A DNA stretch of 13,409 nt from Fidelibacterota bacterium (GTDB taxonomy: Bacteria; Fidelibacterota; Marinisomatia; Marinisomatales; S15-B10): assembly GCA_002707905.1 (NCBI GenBank), contig PAOF01000011.1, positions 27,924 through 41,332 on the forward strand, read 5' to 3'. Both the position numbers and the translations under genes were made by a program. Position 1 is the stretch's first letter, and the number at the start of each line of letters is the position of its first letter. Positions 1 through 6,811 of the stretch are shown here, piece after piece. The notes below the pieces were generated by a model. The model was not told where the DNA came from. It ran no database searches and worked only from the letters and a program-made list of their open reading frames with translations.

Positions 1-356
1 TAGGAGGTAGTACAAGTTTAAGAGGTTGGTCATCACAAAGATATCTTTCTGAAATTGATGAAAATGGAAATAATAGACCAGTTGGTGGTCTAATAAAATT
101 ACTTTTTAACTCTGAGATTAGAATCCCTTTATACAAAATAATAGGTGTAAATTTTTTTATTGATGGTGGTGCATTAGCAATATCTGTTCAGGATCTTATT
201 AATCAAATTAATGATTGGAATCAAGGTTACGGTTGGAATTATGGAGCAGAGTTAACAATTAACACACCATTAGGTCCAATAAGAATGTATTACGCTATTC
301 CATTAAGTGATCCAAAAAAAAATATTATTAATTTAGGTGTTCCTTTTGCTTTTTAA
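1..356 (+). CDS. Omp85/BamA-family outer-membrane barrel, C-terminal fragment
   Basis: The open frame runs in from the left edge (first full codon at position 3) and encodes 117 residues to a TAA at 354-356. The fragment begins GGSTSLRGW, which matches the conserved loop-6 (V/L)RG(F/Y/W) motif of Omp85 proteins. It then shows a beta-strand pattern with FIDGG, a GYG segment and TPLGPIRMYYA, the hallmark of the last strands of BamA/TamA barrels. The last residue is phenylalanine, the usual outer-membrane barrel end signal. BamA inserts beta-barrel proteins into the outer membrane. The POTRA domains and most of the barrel lie outside the window, so BamA, TamA and other Omp85 members cannot be told apart. 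The TPR lipoprotein 60 bases downstream on the same strand would suit a Bam-type context. Confidence 0.85.
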   Translation, partial: GGSTSLRGWSSQRYLSEIDENGNNRPVGGLIKLLFNSEIRIPLYKIIGVNFFIDGGALAISVQDLINQINDWNQGYGWNYGAELTINTPLGPIRMYYAIPLSDPKKNIINLGVPFAF

Positions 357-357
357 T

Positions 358-389
358 TTGAAACTTTTTATATAAAATTGCGTTATAAT
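358..389 (+). promoter_or_regulatory. weak candidate sigma-70-like promoter before the TPR lipoprotein gene
   Basis: TATAAT occurs at 384-389 and TTGAAA at 358-363, just after the upstream barrel gene ends. The 20-base spacing is longer than the usual 16-18. In DNA this AT-rich a TATAAT arises easily by chance, so this is a weak call. If real, it would start the TPR/moxR/ABC transcript separately from the Omp85 gene. Confidence 0.25.
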
Positions 390-416
390 TAATAATATTT
401 TAAGAGGGTATATTCT

Positions 417-899
417 GTGAAATTTTTTTTTATTAAAACTTTTATAGTTTTATTTTTAATTGGTTGTAATTCTGAATCTTCTAGTAATGTTCTAGAAAAA
501 AGTAAAAATTTAATAAATGAACAAAAATATTCTGAAGCTATTTTAGAACTTAATTCTTTAGTTAAAAAATATCCAGATTCAATTGAAGCTCCAGAAGCAC
601 AATATTTAATTGCTGACACCTATGCTTTTTTAAACAATTATGATGACGCAATTATTGCATATAAATTAGTTGTTAAAGAATATCTATCCTCTAAATCCGC
701 AATCAATGCACAATTTATGTTGGGATATATATATGCAAATTTTTTATTTAATTATGATTTAGCTAGAGAGGAATATGAAATATTTTTGGAAAAATTTTCA
801 TCTACTGCAGATCCCAATTTAATTGAATCTGTTAAATTTGAGCTTGAAAATCTTGGAAAAGATTTAAAAGATATACCTGAGCTTAGAGGTATTTCTTGA
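417..899 (+). CDS. small TPR lipoprotein (BamD/YbgF-like)
   Basis: 160 residues. The GTG start at 417 is chosen because AGAGGG at 403-408 lies 8 bases upstream and the frame opens directly with a lipoprotein signal. That signal is MKFFF, a hydrophobic stretch and the lipobox LIGC, with the acylated cysteine at residue 17 followed by Asn. The mature part is built of about three tetratricopeptide-like helical pairs (about 25-56, 59-92 and 96-128), with motifs such as KYSEAILELNSLVKKYPDS. This resembles BamD/YfiO and YbgF-type periplasmic scaffolds. It is shorter than typical BamD (about 240 residues), so it would hold fewer TPRs. Its position between an Omp85 gene and moxR fits either a Bam accessory role or a scaffold for the downstream envelope machine. 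TPR lipoprotein is well supported; the specific role is not. Confidence 0.8.
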   Translation: MKFFFIKTFIVLFLIGCNSESSSNVLEKSKNLINEQKYSEAILELNSLVKKYPDSIEAPEAQYLIADTYAFLNNYDDAIIAYKLVVKEYLSSKSAINAQFMLGYIYANFLFNYDLAREEYEIFLEKFSSTADPNLIESVKFELENLGKDLKDIPELRGIS

Positions 900-924
900 T
901 AATTTTTGAGTTTATTATATTTTA

Positions 925-1920
925 ATGAATAATACTGATTTAAATAAGTTAAACGAAAAAATTAATGAAAAATCAAAATTTCTTGATTCTATTCTAGCAG
1001 AAATTTCTAAAACTATTGTTGGACAAGATGAAATTGTAAATAAAATATTAATTGGATTATTTTCCAATGGTCATATTTTATTGGAAGGTGTACCTGGATT
1101 AGCAAAAACTACAATCATTAAAACTTTATCTGATCTTATTAGTTCAAAATTTCAAAGAATCCAATTTACTCCTGATATGCTTCCAGCTGATTTAATAGGC
1201 ACTTTAATTTTTAATCAAAAAAATGGTCTTTTTGAAACTAAAAAAGGACCAATATTTTCGAATATTATACTTGCTGATGAAATTAATAGATCTCCTGCAA
1301 AAGTTCAAAGTGCTTTGCTTGAGGCTATGCAAGAAAGACAAATAACTATTGGAGAAAATTCATTTATTCTTGATGATCCTTTTTTAGTATTTGCCACTCA
1401 AAATCCTATTGAGCAAGAAGGTACATATCCTTTACCTGAAGCTCAAGTTGATAGGTTTATGATGAAGCTTAAAATCAATTACCCTAACAAAGAACAAGAG
1501 TTAGAAATTTTAAAAAGAAATACTTTATTAATGGACATCACCAAACCCAAAACTGTTATAAAATTATCAGATATAAAAAATTCTAGAAAATTAATAAATG
1601 AAATTTATGTCGATAAAAAAATTCAAAATTATGTTGTTGACATAATCCTAGCATCAAGAAATCCTGAAGAATATAAAATTGGAGAAATTTCTAATTTTAT
1701 TAAATATGGAGCATCTCCTAGAGCAACAATTTTTTTAATATCTGCATCTAAATCTAGGGCTTTTATGCAAGGAAGAGGATATGTAATTCCTGAAGACATA
1801 AGATATGTTATTCATGATGTTCTTCGGCATAGAATTATACCTACATTTGAGGCAGAAGCTGAAGAAATTAATTCGGAATATATAATTGAAAGCATTTTAT
1901 CTGAAATTGAGGTGCCTTAA
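925..1920 (+). CDS. MoxR-family AAA+ ATPase
   Basis: 331 residues, the normal length of MoxR ATPases. Walker A GVPGLAKTT is at 55-63, Walker B ends in ADEINR at 117-122, and LLEAMQERQ (131-139) is the typical MoxR helix. Sensor 1 region ATQNP is at 157-161, EGTYPLPEAQVDRF at 165-178, and the sensor 2 motif GASPRA at 262-267. All key ATPase residues are present, so an active enzyme is expected. MoxR proteins are cytoplasmic hexameric chaperone-like ATPases that work with VWA/DUF58 partners to mature or assemble protein complexes. There is no obvious Shine-Dalgarno before the ATG at 925. The gene starts 25 bases after the TPR lipoprotein and ends 3 bases before the DUF58 gene. Confidence 0.95.
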   Translation: MNNTDLNKLNEKINEKSKFLDSILAEISKTIVGQDEIVNKILIGLFSNGHILLEGVPGLAKTTIIKTLSDLISSKFQRIQFTPDMLPADLIGTLIFNQKNGLFETKKGPIFSNIILADEINRSPAKVQSALLEAMQERQITIGENSFILDDPFLVFATQNPIEQEGTYPLPEAQVDRFMMKLKINYPNKEQELEILKRNTLLMDITKPKTVIKLSDIKNSRKLINEIYVDKKIQNYVVDIILASRNPEEYKIGEISNFIKYGASPRATIFLISASKSRAFMQGRGYVIPEDIRYVIHDVLRHRIIPTFEAEAEEINSEYIIESILSEIEVP

Positions 1921-1923
1921 AAA

Positions 1924-2796
1924 ATGATTTCAAGAGAAGTTTTAATGAAAGTTAAAAAAATTGAAATTAAAACTAGACATCTTGTAAATAATTTATTTGG
2001 CGGTAAGTACCAAAGTGCCTTTAAAGGTCAAGGAATGATTTTTTCTGAAGTAAGAGAATATCAACATGGTGATGAAATTAGATTAATTGATTGGAATGTT
2101 ACAGCTAAAAATAACTTTCCTTATGTTAAGGTTTTTGAAGAAGAAAGAGAGTTAAGTGTATTTTTGGTTGTGGATGCTAGTTTATCAGAATCATTTGGTT
2201 CAAAATTAAAGCTAAAATCTGAACTTGGCGCTGAAATCGCTTCTGTTTTGGGATTATCAGCTCTTAAAAATAATGATAAAGTTGGTTTATTAATTTTTAC
2301 TGATATTATTGAGACTTTTTTACCTCCAAAAAAAGGAACTTCTCATATTTTGAGAATCATCAGTGAGTTAATTAAAAAACAACCATCAAATAAAGGAACT
2401 GATATTTCAAATGCTTTAAACTATATTTTAAAAGTTATTAATAGAAAGAGTGTTATTTTTTTAATTTCAGATTTTATTGATCAAAACTTTGAAAAATCTT
2501 TAAAAATTTTAAATAAAAAACATGATGTTATATGTATAAAATTATATGATGATTTTGAAAATAATTTAAAAAACCTAGGATTATTAAAATTACATGATTC
2601 AGAAACAAATGAAGAATTTTGGCTAGATACATCAAATGAAGTGGCAAGAAAACAATTTCAAAAATTAAGAAATGACAATAATCTTGAATTTCTTGAATAC
2701 TGCAAAAAAAATAATTTTGATATCATTCCTATATCTACATCATCCGATTTTGTAAAACCAATCGTAAATTATTTAAATAATCGAGATAAAAAATGA
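1924..2796 (+). CDS. DUF58 (VWA-like) protein, MoxR partner
   Basis: 290 residues. The family signature is clear at 35-61: GQGMIFSEVREY, then HGDEIRLIDWNVTA. A VWA-like domain follows, with the metal-site DxSxS motif at D84, S86 and S88 (VVDASLS) and a second strand near the middle of the protein reading IFLISDF. No membrane segment is present, so this is the soluble form. DUF58 genes sit next to moxR in most bacteria, and the products are thought to be MoxR adaptors or substrates. The start at 1924 is backed by GAGGTG at 1909-1914. The stop TGA overlaps the next gene's start (ATGA at 2793-2796), implying translational coupling. Confidence 0.93.
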   Translation: MISREVLMKVKKIEIKTRHLVNNLFGGKYQSAFKGQGMIFSEVREYQHGDEIRLIDWNVTAKNNFPYVKVFEEERELSVFLVVDASLSESFGSKLKLKSELGAEIASVLGLSALKNNDKVGLLIFTDIIETFLPPKKGTSHILRIISELIKKQPSNKGTDISNALNYILKVINRKSVIFLISDFIDQNFEKSLKILNKKHDVICIKLYDDFENNLKNLGLLKLHDSETNEEFWLDTSNEVARKQFQKLRNDNNLEFLEYCKKNNFDIIPISTSSDFVKPIVNYLNNRDKK

Positions 2797-3706
2797 ATTT
2801 TAAAATAAGTTTTATGTCACTCTTTTTTTTTTATCATGTCAATACAGTAATGAAAAAAATCTGGTTTCTAATTCATTAAATATCTATTCTGAAGTTGATA
2901 CTAATGAAGTATACATTGGAAATAAAATTAAATATAGAATTATTGCGACCGGAATTGAAAATGAAAAGATAATATTTCCAGCACTTGCTTTTGAAAATCC
3001 AAATATTTCATTAGTTAAAAGTAGTCAGAATATAAAAAATTATGAATATGTTGAATATGAATTAACATTTTGGGATACTGGATTTTATTCAATTCCTTCA
3101 AATGATATTAGAGTTTTTAAAAATGAAAATGATACAATTGAAACAATAATTTCCACAGAATCAATTGGTATTAATGTTATTTCACTAGTACAAAATAACG
3201 ATTATTTAATTAAAAAAATTAAAGAGGGAGAACCTCTTCCATTTTCAATTTATAAAAAATTTATTTTTTCAATGATAATTATTTTGTTTTTAATTTTGGT
3301 TATTGTTTATTTTATGAGAAAAAGCAGAGTTGATAATAAATTTAATAGTATAAATGATAAAAAAATTCATCCATACATTATTGCAAAAAATAAAATTAAA
3401 TCTCTAAATAACAAAAATCCTAAATCTCAAAATGAGGCGGGGACTTTTTATTCAGAATTATCATATATTGTAAGGGAGTTTATTGAAAATCAATTTTTTA
3501 TCAAAACTATTGAAATGACAACAAATGAAATAAAACATAATAAAAATATGATTGGTTTTGATAAAAATGAGATTAATAAAATTATTTCAGTTTTAGAAAG
3601 AGCAGATTTAATTAAATTTGCTAAGTTATTTCCATTAGAGAATGATATAAAAATTGATTTATATGTTGTTGATGAATTTTTAGATAATCAAAAAATTGAT
3701 TTGTGA
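2793..3706 (+). pseudogene. BatD-like membrane lipoprotein, interrupted by a frameshift in a T10 run
   Basis: The ATG at 2793 (ATGA overlap with DUF58) starts a signal peptide, but the frame shifts in the ten T of 2823-2832 and stops soon after. The rest reads on in the +2 frame to TGA at 3704-3706. One extra T joins the halves into a sensible 304-residue protein. It opens MNFKISFMSL, then FFFLSC with the lipobox cysteine at residue 16. A periplasmic beta-sandwich-like region (about 20-150) is followed by one membrane helix (about 157-176). The cytoplasmic tail of about 128 residues contains FYSELSYIVREFIE and LERADLIKFAK. This layout resembles BatD/DUF4381-type partners of MoxR systems. The downstream frame has no ATG, GTG or TTG before ATG 3272, inside the membrane helix, so starting there would lose the periplasmic domain. 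Both halves look intact, so a sequencing error or tolerated slippage is more likely than real decay. Confidence 0.75.
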
Positions 3707-3728
3707 ATTTTAATAAAATGGGGGCTTA

Positions 3729-4460
3729 ATGATTGAAATTAATAATCTAACAAAAAGATATGGTGACTTTTTAGCTGTTGATGATATATCTTTTAATGTT
3801 GAAAAAGGAAAAATTTTAGGTTTTCTAGGACCTAATGGTGCAGGAAAAACTACAACCATGAGAATAATCACGGGTTTCATGCCACCCTCAGAAGGTAATG
3901 TTACTATTTCTGGTTATGATGTTTTAGATGAGCCTCTACTAACAAAAAATAAAATAGGATATCTTCCAGAAACACCTCCATTATATTTGGATATGACTGT
4001 TTCAGAATATTTAAATTTTGCTGGTTTACTAAAACAAGTCCCAAATCAAAAAATAAATGCAGCTGTTGATAATGCATGTTCAAAAGTTGATATAAACGAT
4101 GTTAAAAATAAAGTAATCAAAGCATTATCCAAGGGATACAAACAAAGAGTGGGACTTGCACAAGCAATAATTCATGATCCTGAGGTACTAATATTAGATG
4201 AACCAACAATTGGATTAGATCCTATTCAAATTCGAGAAGTTAGAGACCTTATTAAATCTTTAGCTGGTAATCATACAATTGTTTTATCAACTCATATTTT
4301 ACCAGAGGTTGATATGACATGTGATGAAGTTGTAATTATTAAAAAGGGGAAAATTATAGCCCAAGATACTCCAAAAAATTTATCTAAAAAAATGAATAAA
4401 TCATCACTTGAAGAAATTTTTATAGACTTAATTTCTGAATCAGGATTGGAGAAAAAATGA
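3729..4460 (+). CDS. ABC transporter ATP-binding protein, GldA-type
   Basis: 243 residues with the full set of nucleotide-binding motifs. Walker A GPNGAGKTT is at 34-42. The Q-loop region YLPETPPLY (77-85) has Glu where many ABC proteins have Gln. The signature is LSKGYKQR (132-139), the LSKG variant of this subfamily. Walker B VLILDEP is at 152-158, the D-loop GLDP at 161-164 and the H-loop histidine at 188. This pattern matches the ATPases that partner ABC-2 permeases of the GldF type, including the gliding-motility GldA family. Many non-gliding bacteria carry this set, so motility should not be assumed. A G-rich stretch (GGGGG at 3720-3724) precedes the start. The stop overlaps the permease start by ATGA at 4457-4460. 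Confidence 0.93.
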   Translation: MIEINNLTKRYGDFLAVDDISFNVEKGKILGFLGPNGAGKTTTMRIITGFMPPSEGNVTISGYDVLDEPLLTKNKIGYLPETPPLYLDMTVSEYLNFAGLLKQVPNQKINAAVDNACSKVDINDVKNKVIKALSKGYKQRVGLAQAIIHDPEVLILDEPTIGLDPIQIREVRDLIKSLAGNHTIVLSTHILPEVDMTCDEVVIIKKGKIIAQDTPKNLSKKMNKSSLEEIFIDLISESGLEKK

Positions 4461-5239
4461 AAAATATTATTACAATATTTAACAGAGAATTTAGATCTTA
4501 TTTTTCATCACCAATAGCCTATATCGTCATAGGTTTATTTCTGGTTTTAACAGGAGTTTTTTTCTATTTATTAACATCCTCATTTTTGCAATATTCTGCC
4601 AATTTACAATGGCAAGCAGCAAGAATGCGTCAAGCAGTTCCTCCTATGAATGTTAATCAGATGATTATAAGACCTTTGTTTTCAAATATAAGTGTTATTA
4701 CTCTTTTTGTTGTACCAATGATTACAATGAGAACTTTTTCTGATGAAAAAAAATCAGGAACATTAGAATTGCTACTTACCTCACCAGTGACAACTACACA
4801 AATAGTTTTAGGAAAGTTTTTTGCATCATTTTCACTTTATGTAATTATGGCTTTACTAACATGGGTTTATCCGATGGTAATTATTATTTTTGGAAATCCA
4901 GATGTTCCTCCAATTGGTGTTGCATATATAGGAATTATTGGTATGGGAGCTGCATCAATAGGAATTGGATTATGGATATCATCTATGACAGAAAATCAAA
5001 TTATATCTGCAATGGGAACATTTGTAATTTTATTATTTTTATGGCTAGTAGGATGGTTTTCAAATTTTACTAGTGGAGCATTCTCTGATTTTTTTAAATA
5101 TTTATCTATAATTGAACATTTTAATGATTTTTCTAAAGGTATTTTTGATACTGGTCATTTAATGTATTATATATCTTTATCAGGAATGACTTTATTTTTA
5201 GCTCATCAATCTATCGAAAGTCTTAGGTGGAGATCATGA
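4457..5239 (+). CDS. ABC-2 permease, GldF-type
   Basis: 260 residues with about six membrane helices (around 20-40, 76-92, 118-146, 152-176, 183-203 and 233-251). The conserved coupling segment between the second and third helices, RTFSDEKKSGTLELLLTSPV (92-111), is typical of ABC-2 permeases of the GldF/NosY kind. The N-terminus (IFNREFRSYFSSPIAYIV) is also characteristic. A longer loop rich in Gln, Met and Arg follows the first helix (about 41-75). The ATG at 4457 overlaps the ATPase stop and has GGAG at 4448-4451. With the ATPase it should form an inner-membrane transporter; the substrate is unknown. Confidence 0.92.
   Translation: MKNIITIFNREFRSYFSSPIAYIVIGLFLVLTGVFFYLLTSSFLQYSANLQWQAARMRQAVPPMNVNQMIIRPLFSNISVITLFVVPMITMRTFSDEKKSGTLELLLTSPVTTTQIVLGKFFASFSLYVIMALLTWVYPMVIIIFGNPDVPPIGVAYIGIIGMGAASIGIGLWISSMTENQIISAMGTFVILLFLWLVGWFSNFTSGAFSDFFKYLSIIEHFNDFSKGIFDTGHLMYYISLSGMTLFLAHQSIESLRWRS
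5225..5232 (+). promoter_or_regulatory. ribosome binding site deciding the GldG-like start
   Basis: AGGTGGAG lies just upstream of ATG 5236, inside the end of the permease gene. The in-frame GTG at 5227 is part of this purine-rich site itself, so the ATG at 5236, which also makes an ATGA overlap with the permease stop, is the better start. Confidence 0.6.
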
Positions 5240-6804
5240 AAAATAAATTTAATCTATGGAAAGGCTCCTCCTATGATGGAATTGTTATTGCTTTTTTAGG
5301 ATGGTTATATGGCATATCAATCATCACTTTTGATGCTCTTGCATGGTTATTAATTACAATTGGTTTAGTACTATTTATTTTACCAATAATATTTAATTAC
5401 AAAATTGTTTTAAATAATTTAAAGTCCAAAAGAACTCAATTAGGTGCAAATACAATAACAATTATCATTTTAGTTTTTGTTATTGTTGGTTTATTAGATT
5501 ATCTATCAATAAGAAATTCTTGGAGAATAGATACAACATCAAAGAAAGAATTCTCTTTATCAGATCAGACTATAAGCATAATTAAAAATTTAGATAGGGA
5601 AGTTGATTTAACAGCTTTTGTTTCTGAGGTTGAAATGAATCAAATGGAAGATAGATTAATCGAATATTCTTATCATTCAGGTAAGTTTAAATATGAAATC
5701 ATTGATCCAATTAAAGATCCTGATAAAGTAAGAGAGTTTTTTGGTCCTGATCAGCAATATTTAGATTTACCTTCAATTATAATCAGTACTAAAAATAAAA
5801 GAGAAGAAATAAAATCTATACTTGAAGAAGATATTTCAAATGCTTTAATTAAAGTCACAAGAGATGAAAAGAGAAAAATTTATTTTACTCAAGGGCATGG
5901 AGAAAAATCAATTTTTCCAGATCAAGCTGGTATGTCGACAAATGAATTAATAAAAACTGAACTTATTAATCAATATTTTGAGATTGATGCACTTAATTTA
6001 TTTCAAGAAAATAAAGTCCCTGAGGATACAGATGTTTTAATTATTTCTGGACCAATGAAAAAATTTGCAAATAATGAAATTAATAATATAAGAAATTTCC
6101 TATCTTCAGGAGGAAATGTTTTAATTATGCTTGACCCTGAATCTCAATCAGGATTGAAACCTTTATTAGAAGAATGGAACATTTCTGTAAATGATGATCT
6201 TGTTTTAGAAACAAATTCTAGCTTTGTTTTAACATCTACAGGTTTAAATAGACAAAGTAGTGTTAGTGCAGCACCTTCTGCTGCTGAATATGGTGATCAT
6301 ATGATAACTAAAAATTTTAGATATGCAACTACATTCATTCAATCCAGTTCAATTTCTAAACTCAATGAAAATGAAGACCAAAAAACCCAAATAACAGAAC
6401 TTGTTTATACTAGTCCTAATAGTTGGGGTGAAACAAATTTATCTTTATTGTTTGATGAACAAATAGCTGAACAAGACGAATCTGATTTTGCTGGACCAAC
6501 AATACTTGCAATGGCTGTTGAAAAAAATGACTCATTAAAAACACGAATGGTAGTTGTTGGAGATTCTGATTTTGCATCTGATATTTATGTTTCACAAGCT
6601 CCAGGTAATATGGATTTTTTCTTAAATATAGTCAGTTGGTTAGCAGAAGAAGAAGATTTAATAGCAGTTCGTCCAAAAGAACCTGATAATCGAACTATTA
6701 CATTATCTATGAAACAGCAAAATTTGATTTTGTTTTTTTTAATAATACTTCTCCCTTTATTAACAGTAAGAATTGGTATTCATATATATATGAATAGGTC
6801 ATAG
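5236..6804 (+). CDS. GldG-like ABC transporter auxiliary membrane protein
   Basis: 522 residues from the ATG at 5236. Three N-terminal membrane helices (about 15-31, 34-55 and 72-92) lead into a large periplasmic domain of the ABC-auxiliary (GldG/IFT52-like) family. One C-terminal helix (about 495-518) closes the protein. Family motifs are KIYFTQGHGE (214-223), VLIISGP (267-273), FLSSGGNVLIMLDP (288-301), VVVGDSDFASD (439-449) and AVRPKEPDNR (477-486). In GldG the N-terminal helices often look like an extra permease half, and the periplasmic domain is thought to contact substrate or other envelope proteins. The gene is coupled to the permease by ATGA, and the DUF4340 gene starts 7 bases after its stop. 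Family placement is strong; function is only inferred from GldFG relatives. Confidence 0.9.
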   Translation: MKNKFNLWKGSSYDGIVIAFLGWLYGISIITFDALAWLLITIGLVLFILPIIFNYKIVLNNLKSKRTQLGANTITIIILVFVIVGLLDYLSIRNSWRIDTTSKKEFSLSDQTISIIKNLDREVDLTAFVSEVEMNQMEDRLIEYSYHSGKFKYEIIDPIKDPDKVREFFGPDQQYLDLPSIIISTKNKREEIKSILEEDISNALIKVTRDEKRKIYFTQGHGEKSIFPDQAGMSTNELIKTELINQYFEIDALNLFQENKVPEDTDVLIISGPMKKFANNEINNIRNFLSSGGNVLIMLDPESQSGLKPLLEEWNISVNDDLVLETNSSFVLTSTGLNRQSSVSAAPSAAEYGDHMITKNFRYATTFIQSSSISKLNENEDQKTQITELVYTSPNSWGETNLSLLFDEQIAEQDESDFAGPTILAMAVEKNDSLKTRMVVVGDSDFASDIYVSQAPGNMDFFLNIVSWLAEEEDLIAVRPKEPDNRTITLSMKQQNLILFFLIILLPLLTVRIGIHIYMNRS

Positions 6805-6811
6805 TTAAACC

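Noticed and set aside
389..619. Minus-strand open frame of 76 codons over the TPR lipoprotein
   Set aside because: It lies antisense within a gene with a clear signal peptide, lipobox and TPR pattern, and its own translation shows no family features.
3272..3706. Separate 144-residue gene starting at ATG 3272
   Set aside because: The start falls within the membrane helix, and the same frame continues upstream to 2831 as a signal-bearing periplasmic domain; it is the tail of the frameshifted BatD-like gene.
4861..5073. Plus-strand open frame inside the permease
   Set aside because: The encoded peptide is rich in Trp, Tyr, Cys and Asn with no domain; it is the permease read in another frame.
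5227..5235. GTG start for the GldG-like protein
   Set aside because: The GTG is part of the purine-rich ribosome binding site for ATG 5236, which also forms the usual ATGA overlap.
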